Source of the DNA: Rosa chinensis
Lineage: Eukaryota; Streptophyta; Magnoliopsida; Rosales; Rosaceae
Assembly (NCBI RefSeq): GCF_002994745.2
Contig: NC_037088.1
Coordinates: 65,304,397-65,368,396, forward strand
Length of the DNA stretch: 64,000 bases
Direction: 5' to 3'
The notes beneath the pieces were generated by a model that saw nothing but the letters and a program-made list of their open reading frames with translations, had not been told where the DNA came from and did no database searches. Position numbers and translations under genes: made by a program. Each line of letters begins with the position of its first letter. Within the stretch, counting starts at the first letter, position 1. Shown here piece after piece: positions 10,285 through 22,407 of the stretch.

Positions 10285-12159
10285 GTATGGTCCTAATGAC
10301 GAAATGAATGAAGTATTTGATATGGACAAGGCAGATCATAATATTGGCTTATAGACATGATCAATTCCATACGATGGGATACCATGATGGTCTACTGTTC
10401 CAGCAATTTCAGTTTCTTTCAGTTACGTTTATGAGTCATTGAGTTTTATCAATCCCAGATGAAGTTATATATCCCTACATCTGTTTGATTTTACTGACAG
10501 TGCAAATGCAGGTTCCTTCTCAGTTCTCACTGATGCAAAGTCACAAGTCTAGCATTAATGTTGATTGTATATATATTCTTGTAGATGCCAATTGACTAGT
10601 TGTAGGTTAGAATTTGTTGTAGTCTTGCAGATGCTTTTGAGGCAGTTTTTTCTTTAGCCAAAATGAGACAATTGTAACAGCTGTGCTGTTGTAGCTGCAG
10701 ATCAATTATCAAAGTTGTTTTCTTAAATATCAGTATTTTTTTTTTATTCATATTCTTGCATGCTAATTTTGTAGAGACAGACAATGTGAATTGTAATTCT
10801 TGTGCTTATTTCAATTCCATTTGCTATTGATATATACTGATATGGTAGTATAATAGTAGCAAATGGAATTCCACTAATTGAAATGGAATCAAAGTTGCTT
10901 CAAAAGCTTCTTCAAATTTAGAAAACTACACAAAATTCCACATAATTTGGTTCAGAAGAGTTCTACATAATGTAAGACAACAAGGTTGTGTTCGCATCCA
11001 AACTAGACAGACACAACATATAGAGATTCAATACAATCATCTTTCCTTAAGGAAGAAACATAAATGATGTATGCTCCACAATAAGACCCATCTAGCTTTC
11101 AGCTTCTTTAACATCATCCTCTGGGTTTGATACATCTGATTCTTTGTGATCCTTCCTTCAACCTCAGTATCATCAACCTTGGAATCTCTTGTCACGTCCT
11201 GTAGCTGCTCAAAATTAGGCAACAAATACTAGTGAGCAAATCAATACAACGAATAGGCAACATATGAGAACCTACCCCACTTCAGTGTTGAGTGATTGCT
11301 TGAGTTCGAGAAGTCTTTAATTCCAGAGGCACTGACATCTCATTAGTTTCTTTCTCATGGGGACTGCTAACATCCCATTAGCTGCCAAAGACAATCAAAT
11401 CCAAACAAAACATATATGATTACACAGTTTGTCAAAACAAAGTTTGCTTATTCATGTATGAGAGTAAGGATATTCAGTAGATACTAAAATTTAAAAATGT
11501 ATAGAAATTCATTAATTCACAAACCATATCAAAACAACCATATAATTGGCAAAGAAAGAATCAGAAAACAATTCTGAACCCATTTCAATTCTTCATTCAT
11601 CTAGAACTCATGAATTCCTATCCCCCAGAAGCAAACCAACAGTCAGTAATTCAACAAACTCAATTTAAGAAATCCAGAAATTAACAAACAATAGAACAAA
11701 CAGATTTCATGAATCAAACGCATCAAGCTTTCCATAATTAAAATCTAAGGAACAAACTAATGCTGAAACAGATCCACTAGCCAAATAATTTCCAAAACAA
11801 AAAACAAGCTAAGAAGAATACAAGTATCTGTTACAATAACAGAGATCCGCCCAGAAAGTTTCAGCCAATTCAAAATCAAGGTCAAAATATTAAATCAAAC
11901 TCAAGAAATCATATACTCACTACAAAGAGAAAACCCACTTGAAGAAATAGATGGTGCTTGAGTTGAGAATTGGTCGGGTGAATTCTCTGAGCGTTGTTGA
12001 TACTCTCCAGAACGAATCGTGGAGATAGGGAATTCGGGGTTGGAGGCTTTTCTAACCCTTGACTTAATCTGAGCCATTCAAGCTCATTAAACCTAATCCA
12101 AGGGCTGGGAGCCTATCCCTCAAGTTAGCCAAAAATAGGTATTCCTCATTGGAAGGGGC

Positions 12160-12161
<2 letters not shown>

Positions 12162-12205
<44 letters not shown>
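12162..12205. repeat. (GT)n(AT)n microsatellite
   Basis: Dinucleotide repeat directly abutting the right end of the FAR1-bearing TIR element. Confidence 0.9.
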
Positions 12206-12207
<2 letters not shown>

Positions 12208-12225
12208 ACACATTAGTTGATAAAG

Positions 12226-12948
12226 GTTGAACCCACGTGCATACATAAGTGTGGTTGCGAACGTCGTTGTCGATGTTTCCTTTGATGGTTGACAGTTGAC
12301 CAAGTGGATCTGTAGAAAAAGAGACTAAAAGATGCTAAATTTTTTAACATGTCAATAAAATATCTAGATTATCACATCAAATAGTCATTAATTTATTTTT
12401 TTTATCGACCTTATCTATTTTTAAAGATATAAGTTTGTTTACATCTAAATAACAGGTAAAACAACTCTAGTAGGCACATTGGGATTTCATGCGATCCAGA
12501 AATTGAAAGTGAAAAGATGGTGGATTTGATCTTGCTTATGCTTTTACCCCACAGTAATATGCACAATAAGAAAAAAAAATTAGACTCATTCATCATCATT
12601 TGTGCTTTGGATCAATGCGGTAAACCCTACAGAAATCATTATTTCTTAAAACACCAATAATGGCTCCTATACAACTCTGGTTTTCGAGAGGTTCACGACC
12701 ACGCTCATGCGTGACTGAGCTTTGTTTACCTACGTTAAAATGTTCAACTCGGCATCCTGTCTTGATTAAGTTAAGTTACTCTTTGAGAAATCTAATTAAT
12801 TAATACATGAATATAAATGTATTTTCGGTTGACCATATGGATTGAGGTTGGGACGAGGATAAAACTGTAAAATATTTACAACATACATAAATAACTCATT
12901 CATCGCATCAAATGTTTGGCTTGGCCAATTTCTTTATTGCTGACCATG
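12226..12948. other. Intergenic DNA
   Basis: AT-rich with words such as ggttgaccatatgg and caatgtttggc that recur in degraded form at 13921-14340. No gene seen. Confidence 0.5.
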
Positions 12949-13920
12949 TCTATTTCTAAAAAGAGAGATGACATTGCTTTTAAAAAAATGCTCTCTCTCT
13001 TTCTCTCTTGAGAGAAACCCTAAGGCTGCAACCGGCCTTGATTGGCGGCGGCGGCGCTACAAATTTCTTGACTCTCGACAGAGAGGTTTCCCGGCTACGC
13101 AGTGGCTCGGTAATTTGGATTTGGAAGGGGGTGGCGCTTCTCTTTCTTCTCCCCTACTTGGCGGCGACGGAGATTGTCTTCGACGGTGTCCCAAGATGTT
13201 AAGTTTGGCTTTGGTTTGCCCTCTTGATGGACCGACACCTCTGATGGCGGTCAGCTTGGTTGCGAAGATGCGAGAATTCTAGCCTTTAATCTCGTTGGTG
13301 TTGGGTGATGTCGGAGGGGAACTCGTTGATGGCTGGGTTGCCCACGTCTATCTGGGTTCATATTCGATCGGGGGCACTTGGGATGTGATGGTTTGCTGGG
13401 ATCGAACAGGCGTTGACGGTGTGGTGCGTTGTTTCGGTGGTTGGGATGGATCGGGTCCGGCCTTAGGTCAGAGAACTGTAGCAGACACGGCTGTGTTTGT
13501 ACGACTTCGTGGTTTGGAGAACGAAGATGATGGAGTGGCTGCCCGGAAGAAGAGTGTCGGCGACGACCCGGCGGGTGGCTTTTGGCTAGAAAGATGCATG
13601 TGGGCTCAATGGGTTAGGGCTGGGTCTCCATGGTCTATAATGCTGTTTAATTTTTTTGGGTCGCAAAAACTAGAGCTTTAGTTGAAACCATTTTATGTCT
13701 GCTTCGAGGTTTCTAGGTTTCTGTTAGAATAATGGTGTGTGGATTTCCTAAAAGGTGGGTGTACTCGAGATTTTTTGGGATTGTATTCTTCTAGAATAGG
13801 GTTTCATGAGGTTCTAAGAAACGATTCTTTTAGTCGACCCCAAAGGAGTATTTCGTTTTTGTACTGCTTGTTGAATTTTAATAAAATGGCTGACCTATTT
13901 CCATCTTTCTATTTCTAAAA
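12949..13920 (+). mobile_element. LINE-like non-autonomous insertion
   Basis: The 13 bp TCTATTTCTAAAA flanks the insert at 12949-12961 and 13908-13920. The insert (12962-13907) opens with a CT-rich tract and GC-rich sequence with GGCGGCGGCGG, and ends ATAAAATGGCTGACCTATTTCC, a tail I associate with plant L1-type elements. Open frames at 12968-13282 and 13295-13681 lie inside but match nothing I know and are probably chance in GC-rich DNA. There is no long poly(A), which is odd for a LINE. Confidence 0.55.
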
Positions 13921-15657
13921 GGTACACATTTATTAATAACTCTAATAGGTATATTCGGATTTTGCATGATTTGATAAATAAAAAATGAGAGATGGTTTTG
14001 ATTAAAAAAAAAAAAAAAGAGGAAAGAAACAGAGAGGTGGTGGGGTTCAACTTAGTCCATTTTTTGCTATGTCGTGATATGCACATGCAGTGTGAAAAAT
14101 CTGGTTTCGTTTTCGGCCACAGTTCACTAAAACTTCAATAACAGCTCTGTCTTTGATTTCCAAGAAGTCCGCAACTACGCTCTCGCACGGTCAACCTCTA
14201 TTTACTAACATAAATTTTCAACCCGGCATCCTCTCTCGATTCAGCTGTCCTTTGATAAAGCTAATTAATAAAATTATCTTTTCGTGATTGACCACATGAA
14301 TTAAGCTTCAAATGAAGACGAAAGCTGCTGCAAAAATTTTGGGGCGGAAAGCCGGGAACTCCTCATAATTCAGTATTTTCTTATTTTCCTGAATTTTTTT
14401 TATTACTATAATATCAGTAACATATAGAACATTATTTCTAAAAGTGGGTCCTTTTTAATATGAATGGTATTGATAATTATTCAACTAGACCAAAACACAC
14501 GCTCTGTGTGTGAGTTTAGTTTTCTAAAGAAAAAAAATAAAATAAAATAATCATTGGGTAAAATGTGGGTAGTTATGGAAGTTTTTTTTTTTGTCTTTTT
14601 AAATGTACCCGGCAAATATCTAAATACACCCGACAAAGTTTTTACACCTAGCAAAATGAGAAAATCTCTAAATACACCTAACAACTTGTCCAATAATACC
14701 CTTATTAAACCCAGCAAAACCTTATGAGAATACATAATAACACACCCAGCAAATCCCATGTAATTTCTTCATCTTACGTTTGTTTTCTTCCAATTTATGT
14801 ATTTATGTTCAATTTCCACATCAATTTTTCCTTTTAGGAATTCATCCTTCTTATCTGTGTCGATTTTTTTTTGGAAATGTGATCTGCGTCAATTTGACCG
14901 TTTCGTTGACTTGATACATACATATAAATAATGCATTCATGATTGTAGTGATTGTATTGTTTTTCTGATTCCTCTCTCTTTCTCTCTCTCTCTCTCCTTT
15001 GTGTATATGTTTGTGTGTATATGTTTGTGTGGTAGAACCAAATTGTTGTATTGGATCATATCATTATGTGATTTTAAGATGCTTTGGTGGTTCGAAGCTT
15101 TCATGCTATAGAAAGGAAAGGTTTGTGCATGTACTATGCTGTTGTGAATTTGATTTCGATCAGGGGAAATGCGAGAGAAAGAATTGAAGAATTCAAATGT
15201 ACTTTGGCCATTATAGTATTAGACATATGGATCATTGAAAAGTTTAGCTATTTGGTGGTTTCTGTTGATTGGGTTTTAGTTTCTCACTTCCCCTTATTTC
15301 TTCAGCAATTAAGAAGGACGACCATTGGTCTGCTAATAATTTGTTGATCTTATAGAATCAGGGGCAAGGTTATTTGGAATCTACATCGGCATTGCATTAA
15401 TAGAATATGAAACATGCTCTTATGTATAGACGAAGCTTTCAAAGTAACAAAGTAATCATGTGAAATGTTGGGTACAAATAGAAAAAAGAGTTTCAAATTT
15501 TATGATTTCTTTTGTTATTATCTTAATTTATCGTGACTTTTAATGTCATTTTATATGAGGATACAACTGTCTTTTCATGCAAGATTGATTTGCTGAGTGT
15601 AAATAGATTTTTGCTGAGTACATTTAGAAATACCTTTTTTTTTTTTCCTCTTTTGCT
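13921..15657. other. Intergenic DNA with degraded short repeats
   Basis: Near 14595-14755 a word like ctaaatacacccgacaa recurs several times, suggesting an old MITE. 14970-14996 is (CT)n. I see no gene. Confidence 0.5.
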
Positions 15658-15753
15658 GTTAGAGCACCCCCTACCTAATGACGAAGTCATGGGTTCGAGT
15701 CACCATAGGGGTAGGAGTGAAATCATTTTATCCTCTTTAAAAAAAAAAAAATG
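15658..15753 (+). mobile_element. Short SINE-like sequence
   Basis: The start GTTAGAGCACCCCCTA resembles an A box and GGGTTCGAGTCAC (from 15691) is a good B box of a tRNA-derived pol III promoter. It ends in a run of 13 A. It could be a truncated SINE. No target duplication was resolved. Confidence 0.5.
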
Positions 15754-16508
15754 TGGAAGTGGGAAGTTATAGAGAGAGAGATTTTAGGGGGAAATAAATT
15801 AAAATTTTATTATGTTATTTTGTTTATTATGATTATGACCTTCATCTATTAAAAGATACTTTTAGATAAGGATCTATGTTCTAAGGATTTAGTCGTCTTT
15901 TCACTTCTATTTTTGCTAACAGAATCTGTTCTCTTAATAATAGTAAGTATAGATAATAATAAAATTATTGGTAATGATTTTATTTCTTTCTTGATAAAGA
16001 TTTAAAAAAAAAGCTAAAAAAAAAAAGTAATTTTTTTTTTTTAGTTAATTAGATCTAAGTCCAAAATTCACACCCCTTATTAGATATAGTCCGGTTGATT
16101 TTTTTTGTTAATCGCGGTCCTACGACTCAACTGCCACATTGGATTTATTGCCATTTATATTTTGCTGACTCAACACTACCAATTTTCATTTTCATGCATT
16201 CCGAATATACCCTTATTAAATATCTTAAAAGCTGAAAATACTAATTTTAAAGGCATTTATTGTATTCTTGATTAATTGCAATGTAATCATTATTTTGAAA
16301 TTTATGGAAAAACGTAACATTAGCAATATTTTATTGTCCAATTGATTTCTTGTTTGAAATTGATAACTAAAGTATATTACCTTCAGTCCAAAATCGTAAA
16401 CTTTATAATTGTTCCATAATTAGTGATCTGCAATTATGATATTATCTAATCATAACTATTGACAAAAACACATTCATGATTCATGATGACTATATCCACT
16501 ATTCAGAT

Positions 16509-16955
16509 GTTAGAAGATTGCTGGATTGCATAATGGATTACTGTGAAGAAGAAAGGGAAGACATGGAGTTGCCGCTATTTGACTTCACCACTATTGCTGA
16601 TGCCACTGATAACTTTTCAAGCAACAACAAACTGGGACAAGGTGGCTTTGGACCTGTGTACAAGGTAATGCAATTGTATGCAAATTGAAATGAGCTACCC
16701 TTATGATATATAAATTTCATGACTTTTATGAACAACGATCAATAGGGTACATTGATAGGAGGGAAAGAAATAGCTGTAAAGAGACGATCCAAGGAACCTG
16801 GTCAAGAATGAGGGAGTTCAAAAATGAAGTTATACTGATAGCGAAACTTTAGCACCGTAATTTTGTGAAGCTTCTAGGCTGTTGCATTCAAAATGATGAA
16901 AAAATGTTAATATATGAATACACGTCCAACATGAGCTTGGACTTCTTTATATTTG
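16509..16955 (+). pseudogene. S-domain receptor kinase fragment
   Basis: Two exons (16509-16664, 16746-16955) with a short GT-AG intron encode the juxtamembrane end and first kinase subdomains of a G-type lectin S-receptor-like Ser/Thr kinase. Visible motifs are [17 protein letters not shown], the glycine loop [11 protein letters not shown], the invariant-lysine region EIAVKR and [13 protein letters not shown]. The intact protein is a plasma-membrane kinase of about 800 residues. Exon 2 has lost one base near 16807 (frameshift before REFKNEV) and has a TAG at 16850-16852 where the family has Gln before HRN. The lectin, PAN and transmembrane parts and the rest of the kinase are absent. Confidence 0.9.
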
Positions 16956-17635
16956 GTATGATCCTTTCCAAGCTCAACTACATGGATTTACAGTCATATC
17001 ATCCTCCATTGGTTTTACTTAATTAAATTTATATGCCTTATTTATAGGTAAGATTTCACAAGTTTAAAAAAAAATCAAGTTTCTCTATATCTCTATATCT
17101 AAGGTTCTCTCATTATCTCACATTTTCTCTTTCATACATTTTATCTTGTAATTAGGTATAAGTTATATATATACATATTTGTACCTTTTGATTAGATTGA
17201 GAATATATTCTATGTTTTGTTTTCCTGCTTCGTATGTCTAGGTAGATTAAATCTCTACGATACAACTTCAAATACCTACTATATAGATACAAATGAGGCA
17301 ATAATGTTTGAATTTTTGTTCTAATGTTTTTCATCCTATAATGTAGGTATATAAGTATTAGACCTACATCTTAGGTATATTAAGTTATGAATGCATTCAG
17401 TCTTCTTTGTCTGAAAATTATTATTGATGAATTGTAAATTTTGGAATTTGAATTTAAAATTTAAAACTGAGCTAAAATTGTGATCTAATTAGTGAATTTG
17501 AAATTATTTACCTTATTTGGTTCCAAGGGCAAAATGGGCTATTAAAAAAAGCAAATGAACCGCAATTAACAGGAAAATATGCGTGGACTAGATCTAATTT
17601 TTATATAACAAAAAGGACTTGAATCAAATTAACTC
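16956..17635. other. Intron-like and intergenic AT-rich DNA
   Basis: Begins with a GT donor at the end of the kinase fragment, but no further kinase exon follows. Nothing else is recognised. Confidence 0.5.
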
Positions 17636-17865
17636 TATTTTTTTTTTTGAGTGGAAGACGTCAATAGAACCAACACACACACCCATGCAGTGTATCCGAG
17701 CATAGCCAGACTAATCACTGCACCACAGACGCACGAACCATTAGGTGTTTTAACTAACCCATGTCCCTCAAATTTGCTGGCCACGGGATGGAGCTGAGAT
17801 TCAAACTCTAGACCTGGGGGTTCCAGACTAGGTAGCTCGACCAACACACCACACCACGTGGTTAA
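17636..17865 (-). mobile_element. tRNA-derived SINE, antisense
   Basis: A poly(T) run at the left is followed by about 215 bp that match the SINE at 40882-41119. On the minus strand it starts near GTGGTGTGTTGGTCGAGC (A box) and has AGAGTTTGAATCTC (decayed B box). It ends in poly(A). Confidence 0.7.
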
Positions 17866-17869
17866 AAAG

Positions 17870-18400
17870 AAGTAAAAAATTAGAAAAAGAATAACGAGAG
17901 CATGCCCGCGTCCATCTAAAGAAGCCGCTAGAATTTAAAAAATTCCTGAAATTTTTTTAATATTTGGATGTGGCTGGCGGCAAAATATATCTAGCTATAT
18001 ATAGTAGCTACTTTCTCATTGCCTCCATTTTAGTTTGATTGAATTAAAGAAAAAAAGAAAAAGGAAAAAGAGATCAAAATACGCGATCCCTAGCTTACCT
18101 CTTTTGCCCAATTATCTTTCTTCACACCCAGCTTGCTAGAATCTCGAAGCAAATCCGAGGCACCAATATTCCCATTGTTAGGCGAAGGAAGCTCGCTGGC
18201 CTCCTCTTCCTTCCTCTATATGCTTCTTTTGTGTGTCTGGGTACGTAGGCTTATGGGTTTTGAGAAATCTAGATTTTGGAAATAGAAATACATAGAGGTT
18301 TCTGAGATATCTACATTTTGAATATAGCAGAGATACATGGAATTGGGGGTTTGATTATGGAAAATTCTACAATATGTTAACGTATGACATGCATACAATT
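17870..18400. other. Unassigned DNA
   Basis: 18060-18235 is C/T-rich and could be an untranslated leader, but no start codon with a long frame follows. Confidence 0.35.
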
Positions 18401-18418
18401 GTCTTAAAAGTGGTAAAA

Positions 18419-18640
18419 TGAGTCCTCAAAATAGTAATATTAGTCCTCAAAGTAGTAACATGAGTCCTTAAAGTGGTAAATTTTCTTAGTTATCACATGA
18501 GTCCTCAAAATAGTAATATTAGTCCTCAAAGTGGTAACATGAGTCCTTAAAGTGGTAAATTTTCTTAGTTTACCATATGAGTCCTGAAAATAGTAATATC
18601 AGTCCTCAAAGTGATAACATGAGTTCTTAGAGGAGTAAAA
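18419..18640. repeat. Minisatellite, about 79 bp higher-order period
   Basis: Three units of 79-80 bp begin at 18420, 18499 and 18579. Each is built from about 24 bp words of the form gagtcctcaaaatagtaata and agtcctcaaagtggtaac. The flanks (tatgttaac near 18373 and atgttaacata near 18660) are weakly inverted. Confidence 0.85.
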
Positions 18641-19470
18641 ATAGTTGATATATGAGAAATGTTAACATACCATAGTTTTACCCGTTTGGTTATATTAATT
18701 TTTCTTTATATATCTTTATCATGTGATTTCATACTCCTGCGAATTTCGGTGCAGGTATAAAGACATGTGATAAGCCTTTGGAAAGAAACACAACCTTGCT
18801 AGTCCCTAGCTTGAAGTGGAAAGACCACTTGTATGAGATTATGCAGGAGACAATTATGTTCACTGCCTAATTCGATCTTAAACTGATAGAACATTAGTTG
18901 AACTGATAGAACATTAGTTCAACATTAATGAGACCCCCTTCGAATTACTTGCTCATAGTTTTCTCTCAGCTTATTTATTTTATAGTGCATCATTGCTACT
19001 TTTAATCCATGATAATTAGTTGGAGGTTGGTCATTTCTTTCTTCTTGTGAATTTGTGTATGGTTCAAATCTAGATTTTGTCTGTAGAATAATGCAGGGGA
19101 GAGCATACACAAAGAATATATTTGGTCTTCAGACAGTGTAAGCCTTAGAAGGATCAGTTTCGTAACTGAGAACTTTGAGAGGATGAGTCCTTGAGTCTGA
19201 GCATGATCTATGTTGTTCTATTTGTTGGTCATTTGAAATTCTTATACATTAATATTAGGTATACATATGTGCCTGCGTGCAGTTGACTATGTTTCCATAA
19301 TTCTGCCATGACCTAAGCTCTCCAGTCTGGTTTATTTCCGACCTCTTCTTGCCATTTTTACTCTAGCTTAAATGTCAACCCTGCAAAGCTTTATGTGTGT
19401 ATGCATGTATTTTTTTTTTTTTTTCCTGTTGTTTTTCCATGTGCTTGAGTGTTATCTATTGTGATTGTAG

Positions 19471-19617
19471 ATGAACATGTGCCAAGTGAGCTGAAGAAAG
19501 TTTATGTGCAACCTTTAATGGTTGAGAAGCTTACCCAAGCTGAGTTTGCTCAAGAAACATTCTGCATAGATAGACAAAGCAGAAAGAGAAACCGAGTTGT
19601 CAGTTCGCTCGGACAAG
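19471..19617 (+). other. Exon-like stretch, unrecognised
   Basis: 49 codons run between an acceptor (gtgattgtag) and a donor (caag/gtgagg) and encode VPSELKKVYVQPLMVEKL and RQSRKRNRVVSSLGQ. The clean splice signals and non-repetitive composition suggest a real exon, perhaps of a decayed gene on the plus strand together with 20312-20746. I do not recognise the family. Confidence 0.35.
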
Positions 19618-20311
19618 GTGAGGAAGTTTTTGGCCTTTCACTCGTATTCTAATTAATCAATTGATTTAAGTTGTGAGCTGATTCAGATGCACCTTGTGAG
19701 TAGTTAAAAATAATGGAAAGAGATGAAAAAGAAAGCTCTGGAATGGAAGAGGTTGGCAATGGAATCAGGTGCTTCTTTCTCCCACAAATAACTAGTGAGA
19801 ATTTGAAATAACAAAATTCTTTGTTTTGTTAATTGCTTTAGCTGCATTTGGATATGAATTGCTTTAGCTAGTTCCATCTTTGTAATAATCTATCAATTTC
19901 AATGTATTATTTGAAAGTTTGATTTGAAGTGGTGTATGACTTGGTGAGAATTGTTGCTCTTTACCAGATTGTACTCTGACTTGTTCCATCCACATTGCAC
20001 AGACGGGTCCCCTCTTGTGTTTATCAACAACTAGCTTGTTGTGTTAATTTAATGATTACATCTTAAGAGCCAAGTGCTAAAGCATACATATTATGATTGA
20101 CTATTTCAATTATTATAACTTTTAAGTGCGTAAGAAGGTACCCTTTTTAGCATTAGAAGTCTGATTCATGAAAATTGAGCTTCATATTATCTACTGTCAG
20201 AGTGAACAGACATTTCTAACTTTAAAGGAATCTAAGGATGTCCTGGTAGTGTGTGGCATGGTTTACTCTTTTTCTTTAGTTTGAATTTTATTTCTATCAT
20301 AAACGTCTGAT

Positions 20312-20746
20312 TTGCTGAAAATGAAGCCCAAATGGCATGTGTATTTGTTCATGGTTCATCAAATGTGTGTATTTTCTATTATTTTTCCTGTTGCCGTGCA
20401 TTTTTTTCCGACTGCTTATTTTACTCTAATGAGACTAGGAAGTCAGCCCATGATTATGATGCATCATCTGGAAGAGGCCCAATATTTGAGTTTTTCTCTG
20501 GGAATGATAACGGTGATCGACATGCCGTTTTGGATGCAAATAGTTCTGGATTTCCAGATTTCTTTCAACATTTCAGGCCTTTCCCCGATGCGTGACCCCC
20601 TGTGTCACACCGCGGTGACAACTTGGCGAACCTTCTTATATATCTGGCTGCCCCTTCTGTTTCTTTACATTCAGATGTACCGATTTCAGTCTTTGCAGGT
20701 AACAACAATTGTTTGGCATATAAGTAAGATATCTAATAAATTGTGA
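20312..20746 (+). other. Overlapping open frames, possible exon
   Basis: One frame (to about 20595) encodes SGRGPIFEFFSGNDNGDR, and an overlapping frame runs to 20746 with a hydrophobic end. Composition is less AT-biased than its surroundings. No domain recognised. It may belong with the exon-like stretch at 19471 or be chance. Confidence 0.25.
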
Positions 20747-20749
20747 TTC

Positions 20750-21950
20750 CATTTTGGCGATCCTACAAAAACAACCTTGATTAAAGTCGACACCTCTGTT
20801 TCACTGGAATTTGATTATCAATTGAAGCAGCAACCTGAACTGCCAATGTGAAATTTCATTTTAAAACAAGTCAAGTTCTTGCATTGTCTGCAGGTAATCA
20901 TGTAAAAAATCATGATTGAATTCATTGTTAGTAATGGGCCCGAATCATGATTTGTTCCAACTGTTTGCCGATAAAATCTGGAATGTCATCTGTGGGCGTT
21001 TCTATGTCAACTAAAACAGGAGAACTTGGACTGCATAACAATTTATAATGCCATTCCGTGCCTTTACCTGTTGTGGAAATAGAGGTGAACAATGCTTAGA
21101 TTTAGGGCGTTGAAACCTTAACGTTACATTGTTTCATATCTTGAATCTTGGATTAATTTACTGTCTTTATATATTGCAAATCAAATTTAACGTCTATATA
21201 TTTCCAGGTCAATTAGCATAGCTCAGCAAATGAGGGAACTGGATTGAGAAGTAGTTGGGGAATCCTCTGAAGATTCTGTACCTTGTGGACACACTACTGT
21301 TCAAGTAACAATACAATATGGATGTGTAGTTCTGGGATAATTTATGTTTAAGAAACTGGTTTTCCTGGATGTGTTAATAGCCATTCTACTTCAGATATTT
21401 TGTTTCAGCCAAAGAACTTGCCGAAACTTGTGAAGGAGAAATAATCTGAGCGGCATTTTGGAGTTGTTTGTGTTCATTTTGGCTTTTCTACTTCGTGAAA
21501 GACTTCCCGATGTTAATCTTACCTTGGCATTTTCATACATCTCCCAGAGTCACAATTGGTTTGCTTTTACTCAAACAAAATGGTTGATTAACAAACTTCT
21601 TGTCTGTAAATTGCTTCCAACTGTAGCTCTATCAGAGCAGTAAACCAAGATATACAGATCTCAGTCCAATATTTATTCACTTGATGCTGTCGAGTAAAGA
21701 AGATATGAGATAACTGGACTGTATTCAAACAGCCAAACATTGCAGCAAAAATAGTTTCAGAGTCAGGCGCTTTACCTCCAATTACCAAACATGCAACCCC
21801 ACTAATTGAAAGAAAATTTCTGAAATCAATGAGCCCATGTTTTGGACAAATTCTACACCTGCTCTACCGGCCTTGCATAAACTCAACATAAAATCACTGA
21901 CTAAGTTATCACTATGACATGAGTGTTACACGTTACAACATCATAATGTT
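20750..21950. other. Unassigned DNA
   Basis: No gene, repeat or element end that I can support. Short open frames at 21458 and 21588 overlap on opposite strands and look like chance. Confidence 0.4.
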
Positions 21951-21956
21951 TGACAG

Positions 21957-22195
21957 TTAAGTGTGGCAAAAATAGAATTCATCAATTCCCAAAATACTTG
22001 TCTTTGACGGGCATAGCAAAGCTAGCAGGTCATTTTCCCCCGGCCAGCAGAATGACAATTTCTCTTGGACTGACTTCCTAACACCGGGTTTGGAATCTTC
22101 TGAGACCTCTATGAACATATCTAGGTATCTGTGTTTTTCTTTCACACTGCCTCTCCAAAGAGTCATTGCTTGGTCCACAGCTACACGCAAATCTG
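21957..22195 (-). other. Open frame, possible terminal exon
   Basis: About 77 codons on the minus strand end in a stop at 21957 and include VAVDQAMTLWRGSVKEK, EVSEDSKPGVRKSVQEKLSF and CWPGENDLLALL. The charged, helix-like composition looks protein-coding. It lies about 210 bp past the end of the zinc finger-kelch gene, on the same strand, so it could be a 3' exon of a separate fragment. I do not recognise it. Confidence 0.35.
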
Positions 22196-22407
22196 GGACC
22201 TCGTTTCAACACTAACACCCAACTTGCATGCTCACCATCAGAATCATACTGCACAATACCATATGGTTATTTGGCAGAACACATATATTGTGGTTTATAT
22301 AAACTAGCAGATCCCATCGAGAACAAAAGAACAAAGACAAGGATAGTACCCCAAACGACCCTCAAAAGTTGCAATGGTACCCCGGCGGAACATCAAAACC
22401 AGACCCT

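Noticed and set aside
13295..13681. 128-codon frame in GC-rich DNA
   Set aside because: It has no recognisable domain, sits inside a LINE-like insert with target duplications, and GC-rich DNA gives long chance frames.
15658..15753. A tRNA gene
   Set aside because: A and B box-like words are present but no cloverleaf can be drawn and an A tail follows, so a SINE is the better reading.
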